From the NCBI GenBank assembly GCA_964401935.1, contig CAYOAL010000032.1, positions 1 through 64,000 of the forward strand: 64,000 nt of DNA. The letters run 5' to 3'. Position numbers and translations under genes: made by a program. This DNA is from JAPYTK01 sp964401935 (GTDB lineage Bacteria; Myxococcota_A; Polyangia; Polyangiales; Polyangiaceae). Positions 18,701 to 25,563 of this stretch are shown one piece after another. The first letter of the stretch is position 1. Each line of letters begins with the position of its first letter. The notes below the pieces were generated by a model. That model was not told the DNA's origin, searched no databases, and worked only from the letters and a program-made list of their open reading frames with translations.

Positions 18701-20562
18701 AGCTCGACGCCGCGCAGGATCGGCAAGACGTCGAGTCGATCAAGAACATCTCCCTGCGCCTCGCCGCGCGCATCGAGGCGACCGAGCCCAGCGAGGCGCT
18801 GGAGATCCTCCGTCGCGCCCTCCGATGGACGCCGGACGACGCCGAGCTCTTGCGGACCGTGCTGCAGCACCTCGGACCCGACGAAGATCGGCACGAGCGC
18901 GCGGAGCTGATGGAGGCCTTGGTCAAGGTCGACGAGCCAGCTTCGGCAGGGAACCGCTCGCTCGAGCTCGCGGCGCTGTACGATGAGCTCGGCAACGAGG
19001 ACGCTGGGCTGCGGGCCCTCAAGCTCGGCGCGGAGCGTGACCCTCAGAACGAGCGCGTCCGCGAAGAGCTGCTCGAGCGCTGCCGCCAGCGGGGTGACTA
19101 TGCGGGCCTCGCCGACAGCTTGCTCGACGCCTCCGAGCGTGCCGCCGACGCCACCGAGAAGGCGCTCCTGTTGCGTGAGGCCGCCTCGGTGCGCCGCGAG
19201 CACCTCGACGATCCGGCGGGGGCGGCCCAGCTCCTCATGCAGGCGAGCGTGGAGCGCCCCGCGGACGCCGAGCTGCGCGTGGAGCTCGCGCGAACGCTCA
19301 GCGCAGCCGGGGCCCATGAGCGCGCGGTCAGCACCATCAGCGAAGCGCTCGAGGTGGCCAACGACGACGCGGAGCGGCTGGCCATGCTGCGCGCGCGCGC
19401 CGAGCTACGTGCGGCCGCTGGCGACGACGACGGCGCTATCAGCGACCTCGAGCATGCCTTCGACATCGACGCGTCCAAGGTGGCGGCCGACCTCGAGCAA
19501 GCGTTGGCGAAGCGGCTGAGCGCCGCCGTCGCCGCGAACGACGAGGCCGCGGAGCGGCAAGCCACGCTGCGCTCGGTGGACGTGCTCCTGGTGCAGGGGA
19601 AGCGCGGAGATGCGACCGTCCTCCTCGACCGGTGGACGGAGCGGCGCTCCGATGACGCGGAGGCGCTGCGCCGCCTGCGCGACATGGTCACCCGCGACGG
19701 GGAGTGGCAGCGCGTCGCCGACACGTGTGAGCGCCTCATCGAGCTCGAGGAAGGCACCGCCGAGGTCGACGCGGCGCTTGGGTTGAGCCACGCCTACCAC
19801 GAGCTGGGCAATCCCGAAGGCGCGCGGAGAGGCCTCGAGCGTGTGCGCGAGCGGCAGCCCGACAACCGTGAGGTTCGTGCCGAGCTCCGGAAGATCTACG
19901 AGCACCTCGACGATCAACACAGCTTGGCCAAGCTGCTCGTCGAAGACGCCGCTGCCCTCGACGACGCCGAGGAGCGCGCCGAGCTCTTGGTCCACGCGGG
20001 CCGAATCTTCGTCGAGATGAGAGACCCAGCCTCGGCGGTGCCACCCCTCCGGCAGGCCATGGAGCTCAGCCCCTCGTCGACGGCGGCCACGGTGTCCCTC
20101 GCCGACGCGTACATCCTCGCCGGCTGGTTCGACGACGCCAACGCGTTGCTCGACGAGGCGGTCGCGGCGGGCCGCGGTCGCCGCACCCCCGAGATCTGTG
20201 TCTTTCAGCACCGACGGGCTCAAGTGGCCCAGGCGCAGGGCGACAAGACCAAGCAGCTCGATCTGTTGCAGGAGGCGCACCTCTGCAACAAGAAGAACGG
20301 GCTCGTGGCCGCCGAGCTCGCCGATCTCGCCGAAGAGATCGGCGACTGGGATCTCGCGGCCAAGACCCTCCGGACCATCACCCTCATCGACACCGACTGC
20401 CCCATCTCGCGGGGTCAGGCGTTTCTGCGCCAAGGCAAGATCGCGCTCCGTCAGGGCGACGGCAAGAGCGCTCGGATGTGGGCGCGACGCGCCAAGCGCG
20501 AAGCACCCGACGACGCCGAGGTGGACGTGTTCCTCGACGAGCTCGGTGAACGGAAGCGCTGA
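12751..20562 (+). CDS. Giant helical-repeat (TPR-like) protein
   Basis: A 2,603-residue protein made almost wholly of paired amphipathic helices with TPR-type spacing. Recurrent elements include A-x-x-Y-x-x-x-L, E(P/R)x-N and GD-x-x-x-A-x-x-x-Y; examples are DPEQALDWYSGALAIDPKNE and DLDRAAMLYAQAE. I estimate about 60-70 units but cannot count them exactly. It is very rich in Ala, Leu, Glu and Arg. No signal peptide, membrane helix or catalytic domain was recognised, so it is probably a cytoplasmic scaffold. The start at 12751 (MANPTTPEDR) was chosen because the upstream frame is Arg/Cys-rich and unrelated. A large overlapping minus-strand frame is a codon-bias shadow. Function unknown. Confidence 0.85.
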   Translation: MANPTTPEDRAGNTTTTDKDDASGLDRSFAAALRAAENAPESEDAWDHIEDLADKLQRPDEVATVYRAVLEKRLPKEVFAMVGERAYQFHDEWFGDSPDKIAGLLARIIELDSDADWAFERLTVMLTSAAQWDQLLDVYDKTLATTHAKEKRRRLLNDAAQAAKDFADDPDRAADYMQQQLTLEPDNEQLVTSLERILERQERYRDLIALWESRVPRLTGAAAREVRVQVAVCWLERLNEPGRALDVLRELLNESPGHVEACKQLERVLELEGAELSIRQGALSLLRKNYLVANRPEDVVRVLARALAFVEEDERRPIHRELGTRLAILGRDEEALRHYRELLIADPSDADARKQIRQLAKKTGREDLRAEALVAAADASSGAQRDAVLLEAAHLHRKVLQDTERSIELYAQVLASEDAEDAVALTAAHNLSELLAATERHEERLTVLEKLANLERSAAVRRIVLGEAAELADRLGAPDRALANWRPVLEVDPHDLQALGAVIELLERNERWAELCEALSRRGAARVAPLQRRADWVRMAEIQRDHLDQLPSAIDTWLSIREEFGETDETTAALDRLMSEAGRYRELAEVLSSAARHARDHAGALLARLGDVYRGELGDPEQALDWYSGALAIDPKNEAARAGMRALCAEPSCTKEAAARLARAFESTDDWRELLSLLEVRLATAGSKAESARLLRDAAAIQLERALDQEAGLATLCRSLPLEPANLATEARIMQLAQDTGRWVTAAASLRMAAESSQSAPARRAQLRMAEGAIHEGPLSDREAALVAYQAAVEAEPDNTAAHEASARCAAQLGRWALATDAAVASAALRDRIRAEVLRALEISAAERDEWHPLATSMAASLGLRRLTQNVAQNLEIKVMSWFKDHAADLDAAQQAAARAVVLGPGRLEALEPLAELQRRHPGPELIGTLLKIDKASEQSLDALDEAARLALAMDSPQVSLRILESLYRKAGGMWMRDEAPVGEVVAADAAQWALDHLITHHIAAGNADRAVHVLMDGTRLPLGSDKACELRRRAADMLIERGELGRAIDVLRGVLDERPQDMEAVQLVASLCEKEGRVTEALALRLRELALVEDVDRRLQLRLDHSRLTGALEAQGGRVASLKANLDDVPGHQASIEELALVLDERGKHAELVEILTGQAGRLEALGQPSRAAELWAKVAELSEKPLGDRDRAVAAYARVVELASNNEALDALARLHLEKDEPAEAARWLEQRLGTTTPGERVAVLLKLARARLEADKRDAAIDALAIAFDEAPRNGEVRKLLLKQFRASKDYDKLAETLTRAALAVTDHGTVLTYAREAADIYIQRLKAPERAVPVLEKAVQLAPEERELRSMLAEGLLAAHELDKARSLLEALIQDFGRRRSPERAQAHLQLARVARAQGLATEAIDQLETASKMDAANVTVLNTLAELARETGQHDRAERAYRTLLMSVRREKDVAALPIGPTEILFELSRIAADRGQQDKADELVESVLESITQNDFEAPRIQRKLAERGDWELQKRVLEHRLGYVEQAAARAQIFADLAHILEEGLGSAGDALAARLEAVKTDPISPLHHEAALEGARRADRLDTYVSVVEALLSDERADTSPHVRCELLLRLGEVLEKERGDLDRAAMLYAQAESTGVRSVDVWRARARVAGERGDAEEQMRILEHLASLGEDQADTRADAMYRIAEVQLASEETLDAGIASLTKALQETLRPERAALILRRVTDEHPAHGGLLDLYEQVARRSEDDRTLMHYLERRARHASATPENAKEAVEVAIRLELEELVEQLMLRAAELGQQLNRADDLRRIDWALLGLSERRMAAGDLAGAVKWLSEAADVAELGEVFALSAKIAALAAKPNGDLTLAAKLYERLLERAPTEREAWAPLADIYSRLGDTGRLERMIDETLDGLEDPRDRNALRVALARALLHTEGRADDAVVVLSNVLVEDPQQVEAQALLFDHLERTGRGEELKDMLVRQLDAAQDRQDVESIKNISLRLAARIEATEPSEALEILRRALRWTPDDAELLRTVLQHLGPDEDRHERAELMEALVKVDEPASAGNRSLELAALYDELGNEDAGLRALKLGAERDPQNERVREELLERCRQRGDYAGLADSLLDASERAADATEKALLLREAASVRREHLDDPAGAAQLLMQASVERPADAELRVELARTLSAAGAHERAVSTISEALEVANDDAERLAMLRARAELRAAAGDDDGAISDLEHAFDIDASKVAADLEQALAKRLSAAVAANDEAAERQATLRSVDVLLVQGKRGDATVLLDRWTERRSDDAEALRRLRDMVTRDGEWQRVADTCERLIELEEGTAEVDAALGLSHAYHELGNPEGARRGLERVRERQPDNREVRAELRKIYEHLDDQHSLAKLLVEDAAALDDAEERAELLVHAGRIFVEMRDPASAVPPLRQAMELSPSSTAATVSLADAYILAGWFDDANALLDEAVAAGRGRRTPEICVFQHRRAQVAQAQGDKTKQLDLLQEAHLCNKKNGLVAAELADLAEEIGDWDLAAKTLRTITLIDTDCPISRGQAFLRQGKIALRQGDGKSARMWARRAKREAPDDAEVDVFLDELGERKR

Positions 20563-20587
20563 CGCGAACGTGGAGCGCCCGCCGCGC

Positions 20588-21304
20588 TCAGCCCTTGGCG
20601 GGCAGCTCCCAGCCCTGCTCGGCGAGCCGATCCCGCAGGCGCTGGGCCCACTTTCGCACTGCGGCGTGCGAGGCGCCCATCTGCTCCGCAACCTCGCGGT
20701 GGTTCATGCCGTTCAGCGACCACTTGATGGCGCTCCTGTAGGGCTCGTCGAGCGAAGCGACGAAGGCCTCGGCGTCGAGGGCTTCGGCGACGTCGAGCGA
20801 GAAGGTCGGGAGCTCGAGCTCGGCGGGATCGGCCACCGAGCGGCGAATGGCACGTCCATCGGCGCGTTGCTCCGAGCGCTTCTGGTTGCGAAGCGACACG
20901 TTCACGAACTGGTCGCCGCGGGCCACGACTCTGTCGAGCTGCTCACGACGCTCGAGCGTGAGCCAGAGCGTCGCGAGCTCGTCCACGTCGCTGTACTTCC
21001 CCGCTCGCTCCGCCATCTCCGCGCGGGCCTCGATGATGGAGCGCAGGGACGCGGAGGCCGAGGCAAGAGGGGGCGAGGCGGTGTTGGCCGAAGAGGTGTG
21101 CTCGGCGCGATGGGTGGTGTCTCGCTCGGCGCTGGCGGGGGCCGTGGCGGCGAGGGCAGCGGCACCGACGAGCGCGGCGAAGGTAGGGCGAACGGCCTTG
21201 CTCATGGGCGCTGAACGCTCGGACGCGGTCGGGGTGTGACGGGCATGGTCCCCAAAATGGGCACCATCGGCCGATACGCAAGGGGTGGTCATAGCCGGGT
21301 CCAT
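20588..21304 (-). CDS. Sigma-region-4-like HTH protein with hydrophobic N-terminal segment
   Basis: A 238-residue protein whose C-terminal 55 residues look like sigma-70 region 4: SLDEPYRSAIKWSLNG, then MNHREVAEQMGASHAAVRKW and AQRLRDRL, a helix-turn-helix with recognition helix ASHAAVRKW. Region 2 is not clearly present. Residues about 34-58 (MSKAVRPTFAALVGAAALAA onward) look like a signal peptide or membrane helix ending in an ASA site, which is odd for a DNA-binding protein. Starts are possible at 21304, preceded by TACTAT at leaderless spacing, or at 21205, which would make the signal-like segment N-terminal. It is divergent from the Cys-rich lipoprotein gene, a candidate target. Confidence 0.6.
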   Translation of the reverse strand: MDPAMTTPCVSADGAHFGDHARHTPTASERSAPMSKAVRPTFAALVGAAALAATAPASAERDTTHRAEHTSSANTASPPLASASASLRSIIEARAEMAERAGKYSDVDELATLWLTLERREQLDRVVARGDQFVNVSLRNQKRSEQRADGRAIRRSVADPAELELPTFSLDVAEALDAEAFVASLDEPYRSAIKWSLNGMNHREVAEQMGASHAAVRKWAQRLRDRLAEQGWELPAKG

Positions 21305-21312
21305 CGGATCTC

Positions 21313-21318
21313 ATAGTA
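21313..21318 (-). promoter_or_regulatory. -10-like TACTAT, 8 nt before ATG 21304
   Basis: A TANNNT hexamer in a locally AT-richer intergenic region, 8 nt before the longer start of the HTH protein. Confidence 0.4.
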
Positions 21319-21419
21319 TCCACTGTCTGGCAACATCTTACATCCAGCCATGGGGTAGAAGATCCTCTACGAGTGCAATTTTACAGTAATTATGCGCTGT
21401 GTTCCCATGTGCGACACTG

Positions 21420-21435
21420 TGGTCCACCGCTTGCA
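21420..21435 (+). promoter_or_regulatory. Sigma-54-like -24/-12 element
   Basis: TGGTCCACCGCTTGCA keeps the invariant GG and GC dinucleotides exactly 10 bases apart, and the TTGCA half matches the sigma-54 consensus. Transcription would begin near 21446, just before GGAGGAAG (21448-21455) and the GTG start at 21461. Sigma-54 promoters are common in myxobacteria, but one match of this length could be chance. Confidence 0.3.
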
Positions 21436-21460
21436 GTGGTACCGCTCGGAGGAAGAGACA

Positions 21461-23308
21461 GTGAAACGCGGTACCAACAAAGTGCGCTCGGTCCTGGCGG
21501 CCCTGATCACCATCTGCTTGCCGACGGCCATCTTGGCCTCGGCCTGCGCGGACACGAACGATGGCGACGTGGTCACCCCCGCCGGCGGTGAGGGTGGCGG
21601 TGTCGGCGACGACGGCCCCGGCATCTGCCTGATGAACAACTGCTCGAGCGACGACCAGTGCGGAGGTTGCGCCGACAAGCGGAACACCTGCCTCGTGGCC
21701 GAGAACCGCTGCGTCGCGTGCGACCCCAACACCGGGCAGGGCTGCGACGCCGGTGAGTACTGCACGTCGTTCGGCCTCTGCGCTCCGGACGGTCTCACCT
21801 GTCCGACCGATGACCGCGGCGTGCCGCAAGTGACCTGCACGCAGAACTCCGACTGTCTCGCCTGCAGCCCGATGCACCAGGTGTGCGACACGGCGACCGG
21901 CCAGTGCCAGGCATGCACCGCCACCAACACCCAGCACTGCCTCTCGTCGGACATCTGCACCGACGGCGAGTGTTCTCCCAAGTGCCCCTCCAGCTGCGAC
22001 GCAGACTCGGACTGCGGCCAGTGCGGCAGCCCCGGGAACGAGGCGCACGCGTGCAACCAGCACAAGTGCGCCGAGTGCTCGCCGACCTACCCCTGCGCGG
22101 CCGGCCTGCAATGCATCAAGGGCGCCTGCCTGCCGCAGTGCGGAATCCCCGGTCCCACCACCGGTGAGTGCCTCAGCCACGCAGACTGCGCCGCGTGCGG
22201 CGACGCCAACAACCCCTCCTCCCACACCTGCAAGAAGCCGATCAACAAGAACGGCCCCAACGATCGCGGCGTCTGCGCCCCTCAGGCCACGGGCTGCTCC
22301 GATCTGGGCAGCAGCGTGGCCGTCCTCCCCGAGCCGTGGAGCAGCGTGACCAACCTCTGCTCGAGCGACAACGACTGCGCCGGGCAGGGCATCACCTTCA
22401 ACGTCGGCGAGGCCATCCGCGATCTCGTGGGCGGCAACGAGATCGACCTCGGCTTCACCGAGATCGAGATCAACGACGCCAACGTGCAGTACAAGATGCC
22501 GGTGTGCGCCGACATCGAGCTGTCCAACAACATCAGCTGTGGCGTGTGTGTGCCTTGCGAGAAGGACGCCGACTGCGCGCCCATCGACATCGATCCCCTC
22601 GTGAGCCAGCTCTTCGCCTCCGACCCGCTGGCTCAGATCGCGGCCGCCCTCCTCTTCGACCTGCTCTGGGGTAGCCAGAAGAATCATCACCTGAACTTCT
22701 TCTGCGCCCCGGTGGCGGCGGGTTACGGCGTCTGTGCGCCTTGCGCCAACCCCCTCTCGGCGTGCGGCTCGGGCTCGGGCGGCAGCGGCAACACCAGCAC
22801 CACCTGCGCTCACGACGTGTGCGTCGAAGGTGGGCCCCTCGGTCCGAGCTGCGACAGCTGCGCAGCGACCGTCTGCGACGAGGATCCCTACTGCTGCGAC
22901 ACCGAGTGGGACGACATCTGTGTGAGCGAGGCCGTCTCGTTCTGCGGCGCCTGCGGCTCGGGCACCTGCGCCCACAGCGAGTGTTCGATCGGCGCCAAGC
23001 TCGAGCCGTCGTGCAGCAGCTGCGCGGGCGCCATCTGCGCCGCCGACCCCTACTGCTGCGACACGGAGTGGGACTCGGTGTGCGTGAACGCGGTGGCCTC
23101 GACCTGCGGCGCCAGCACCTGCGGCGGCGGCGGCGGCGGCGGCGGCAACACGTGCTCGCACAGCGAGTGCAGCGCCGGCGGCAAGCTCACCGACGGCTGT
23201 TCTCCCTGCGCGACCGCCGTGTGTGACGAAGACGACTACTGTTGCACCACCGAGTGGGACGCGCTCTGCGTCGACATCGCAGAGACGAAGTCGGCCTGCA
23301 GCTGCTGA
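21461..23308 (+). CDS. Large Cys-rich secreted lipoprotein with three C-terminal repeats
   Basis: A 615-residue exported protein starting at GTG 21461 behind a strong GGAGGAAG Shine-Dalgarno sequence. The signal peptide ends in lipobox ILASAC. The mature part is full of Cys pairs such as DDQCGGC and NSDCLAC, resembling disulfide-rich repeats common in myxobacterial surface proteins. From about residue 448 there are three copies of a unit of about 50 residues, each with a C-x-x-C-x-x-x-(V/I)-C core and a C(C)xTEWDxxCV end, separated by Gly/Ser-rich linkers (one is poly-Gly). The fold is presumably disulfide-stabilised at the cell surface. Function unknown. A strong terminator follows. Confidence 0.85.
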   Translation: MKRGTNKVRSVLAALITICLPTAILASACADTNDGDVVTPAGGEGGGVGDDGPGICLMNNCSSDDQCGGCADKRNTCLVAENRCVACDPNTGQGCDAGEYCTSFGLCAPDGLTCPTDDRGVPQVTCTQNSDCLACSPMHQVCDTATGQCQACTATNTQHCLSSDICTDGECSPKCPSSCDADSDCGQCGSPGNEAHACNQHKCAECSPTYPCAAGLQCIKGACLPQCGIPGPTTGECLSHADCAACGDANNPSSHTCKKPINKNGPNDRGVCAPQATGCSDLGSSVAVLPEPWSSVTNLCSSDNDCAGQGITFNVGEAIRDLVGGNEIDLGFTEIEINDANVQYKMPVCADIELSNNISCGVCVPCEKDADCAPIDIDPLVSQLFASDPLAQIAAALLFDLLWGSQKNHHLNFFCAPVAAGYGVCAPCANPLSACGSGSGGSGNTSTTCAHDVCVEGGPLGPSCDSCAATVCDEDPYCCDTEWDDICVSEAVSFCGACGSGTCAHSECSIGAKLEPSCSSCAGAICAADPYCCDTEWDSVCVNAVASTCGASTCGGGGGGGGNTCSHSECSAGGKLTDGCSPCATAVCDEDDYCCTTEWDALCVDIAETKSACSC

Positions 23309-23335
23309 CGTCGTCCTCTCCCCACCGAGCCGCTC

Positions 23336-23371
23336 GCGGGCGTCTCGCTCCTCTCGGAGTGAGACGCCCGC
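23336..23371 (+). terminator. Rho-independent terminator after the Cys-rich lipoprotein
   Basis: A 16-bp stem (23336-23351 with 23356-23371, one G-T pair) and a TCTC loop, followed by TTCTTTTGT. This is the clearest intrinsic terminator in the window. Confidence 0.9.
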
Positions 23372-23388
23372 TTCTTTTGTGAGTCTGC

Positions 23389-23394
23389 TACGCT
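23389..23394 (+). promoter_or_regulatory. -10-like TACGCT, 7 nt before ATG 23402
   Basis: A TANNNT hexamer immediately after the terminator and 7 nt before the next start, with no Shine-Dalgarno sequence; consistent with a new leaderless transcript. Confidence 0.5.
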
Positions 23395-23401
23395 CACGCC
23401 C

Positions 23402-23980
23402 ATGCGGTCCGGACGTATCTTCGGCTTGCTAGCGTGTCTCGCGATGGGGTGGGGGGCGATGGCCGCCTGCAGCGCCCGGGACGAGCCGCGAGGCTTTGGG
23501 CCCCAACCCTCCACCGGGCCGGGGATGAACATGGGGGGCCAAGGGGGGGAAGGTGGCGCCGACGCGCCGCCGCCGATCTGCTCCTGTCTGCTGACGCTCT
23601 TGGGGGAGGGAGCGGGCTCGGGTACGACGTGCAGCGACTGCGTCGCGGGCACGGTGCAAACGGATCGAGCGTGCGACCTCGCCGACGAGGCGTGTGAGGG
23701 CACGCCCGGCTGCTTCGAGCTGGTGAACTGCGTCAGCGCCTGCGACATGAACGCCGAGACCGCGCTCGACTGCGTGGCCGCGTGCATCCTCCCCCGCGAC
23801 CGTGACGAGTTCACGATTCTGTACCACCAGCGAGCCGAGTGTTTCTGCGCCGAGTGCACCTTGGAGTGCGACACCTTTGGCGAGCCGATGTGTCCGATGG
23901 GCGGCGCGGGTGGCGCGGGCGGCGCGGGCGGCGCGGGCGGCGCGGGCGGCGCGGGCGGCGCTGCTGGCGGCGGAGGCTGA
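23402..23980 (+). CDS. Cys-rich lipoprotein with a GGA-repeat tail
   Basis: A 192-residue exported protein with signal peptide ending AMAAC (lipidated Cys about 23), a Gly/Pro-rich spacer, a compact domain with about 14 cysteines (from CSCLLTLLG to CTLECDTFG) and a C-terminal tail of Gly-Gly-Ala triplets. The Cys spacing pattern resembles short myxobacterial secreted domains of unknown role. The tail is encoded by a 9-base repeat (see 23901). Probably a surface lipoprotein; function unknown. Confidence 0.8.
   Translation: MRSGRIFGLLACLAMGWGAMAACSARDEPRGFGPQPSTGPGMNMGGQGGEGGADAPPPICSCLLTLLGEGAGSGTTCSDCVAGTVQTDRACDLADEACEGTPGCFELVNCVSACDMNAETALDCVAACILPRDRDEFTILYHQRAECFCAECTLECDTFGEPMCPMGGAGGAGGAGGAGGAGGAGGAAGGGG
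23901..23963 (+). repeat. Seven-copy 9-base microsatellite in a coding region
   Basis: Consecutive units of GCGGCGCGG, the second with T for C and the last diverged, encode Gly-Ala-Gly repeats. A 9-base period keeps the frame, so copy-number change would alter only tail length. Confidence 0.9.
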
Positions 23981-24146
23981 GGAGAGCGCCGGCCGAGGCC
24001 GCGAGCCACCCCGCGGGGAGGCAGCGTCTTGTCGTTCGGTCGGCGCCGTAGCTCGTGAGCGGGGCTCACCTGCCCCCTCCTCGACCCAGGCGTCCTTGTT
24101 GGCCACAGGTCTCTGCACAGGGGACGATCGCGAGCCCGAGCCCCAC

Positions 24147-25550
24147 ATGCACCGCTCCACGCTCCCGTTCGCTGCCGCCCTCGCCGGCATGGCGCCAACC
24201 GTCGGCGCGCTCGGGCTCCTCGTCGTGGTTGGCTGTGCGAGCGAGCCCCCGGCGGTCGAGCACCAGGCGTTCGGCGACCTCTCCGGTCCCCAGCCCAAGC
24301 TCGCCGCCGAGGGGCCGAGACCGGCGCCTACCCCGTGCCCGGCGATCGCGCGCTGGCTCCCCGAGATCCCAACCGGAGCCGTGGATCCCCCGCTCGTGGA
24401 GGTGACGGACCCGGAGCTGCTCTCGCCGTTCTTCGAGCGGGTCGCGCGGCTGTTGCGCGGCCTCGCCGACGACCACGTGCGCATCGCGGTGTACGGCGAT
24501 TCGAACCTCACGATGGACCATCTCAGCGGCCGGATGCGCCGCACGCTCCAGCTCCGCTACGGTGACGCAGGTCATGGCTTCGTCGCCCTCGGCCGGCCGT
24601 GGAGCCACTATCTCCACATGGACGTTCGACACGACGCGGCCGGCTTCGTCTCGTATGCGGTGTCGACCGCACCGGTCCCCGACGGGGCGTACGGGATGTC
24701 CGGGATCGCCGCGGAGAGCCTCTACGGCGGCGCCAAGAGCTGGATCGCCACCGCCCATGCGGGGGCCCCGATCGGCACCACCGCGAGCCGCTTCGAGGTG
24801 TTCTTCATGCGCGGCCCGTCGTGGGGCACCTTCGACGTCATCGTCGATCACGAGAAACACACCACCGTCGACTCCTCCGTCGGCGAGCCCGGGGTTGGCG
24901 TTCATCCCTTCGAGCTCGAGGACGCGCCGCACCACGTCGCGTTCGTGGCCACCGATAGGCGCCGACGCGTACGCCTCCTCGGCGCGACGCTCGAGCGCGG
25001 GACGCCGAGCTTCGTGGTCGATGCGTTCGGCGTGGGAGCGATGAACACACGATCGCAAGCGCGAGCGGATCCCGCGATCAGTCGACCGATGCTCGAGCGT
25101 CGCGGCTACGACCTGGTGATCTTCGCCACCGGCGCCAACGACGTGTTCACCCTCGACGTCACCCCGCACCACCTCGCGGATCTGATCGAGCGCCATCGCC
25201 AGGCGCTGCCCGGCGCGCCCATTCTCTTGCTCACCCCCGCCGACCGCGGCAAAGAGAAGACGTTCCCGCCCACCCTCGCCGCGGTCGAGCAGCGGCGGGC
25301 CATCGCCAAGCAGAACCGCGTGGCCCTCTGGGACCTGTTCTTGGCGATGGGGGGGAAGGACTCCATGCGGGGGTTCAAGCAACGCGGCCTCGCGAAGTCG
25401 GACTACATCCACTTCAACGAAGAAGGGGGCGGCTACATGGGCGATCGGCTCGTCTACGCGCTATTCTCGGGGCTCTGGAAGTATGTCGACGCGCACCCCA
25501 AGGCAGGCTGCGAGGGCCCCGTCGGCGCCCCCCCGCCAAAAAAAGAGTGA
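24147..25550 (+). CDS. SGNH/GDSL hydrolase lipoprotein
   Basis: A 467-residue exported enzyme with lipobox VVVGC (Cys about 31). The SGNH blocks are in order: IAVYGDSNLTMDHL (catalytic Ser near 120), a GMSG segment (block II Gly), FATGANDVF (block III Asn) and SDYIHFNEEGGGY (Asp and His). A beta-rich insert separates the first block from the rest. SGNH enzymes hydrolyse esters; lipoprotein members near envelope genes often act as O-acetyl-esterases on cell-wall or capsule glycans. The exact substrate is unknown. The start at 24147 was chosen because upstream residues are low-complexity. The next gene starts 13 bases after the stop. Confidence 0.85.
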   Translation: MHRSTLPFAAALAGMAPTVGALGLLVVVGCASEPPAVEHQAFGDLSGPQPKLAAEGPRPAPTPCPAIARWLPEIPTGAVDPPLVEVTDPELLSPFFERVARLLRGLADDHVRIAVYGDSNLTMDHLSGRMRRTLQLRYGDAGHGFVALGRPWSHYLHMDVRHDAAGFVSYAVSTAPVPDGAYGMSGIAAESLYGGAKSWIATAHAGAPIGTTASRFEVFFMRGPSWGTFDVIVDHEKHTTVDSSVGEPGVGVHPFELEDAPHHVAFVATDRRRRVRLLGATLERGTPSFVVDAFGVGAMNTRSQARADPAISRPMLERRGYDLVIFATGANDVFTLDVTPHHLADLIERHRQALPGAPILLLTPADRGKEKTFPPTLAAVEQRRAIAKQNRVALWDLFLAMGGKDSMRGFKQRGLAKSDYIHFNEEGGGYMGDRLVYALFSGLWKYVDAHPKAGCEGPVGAPPPKKE

Positions 25551-25563
25551 CGGGTTTCGGCGC

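Noticed and set aside
12658..19317. 2,219-residue open frame on the minus strand
   Set aside because: It lies fully inside the TPR gene, is His/Arg/Leu/Gly-rich without repeats or domains, and is explained by GC-biased third positions of the real gene.
23901..23963. Possible CRISPR-like array
   Set aside because: Nine-base units without spacers encode a Gly-rich tail; it is a microsatellite.
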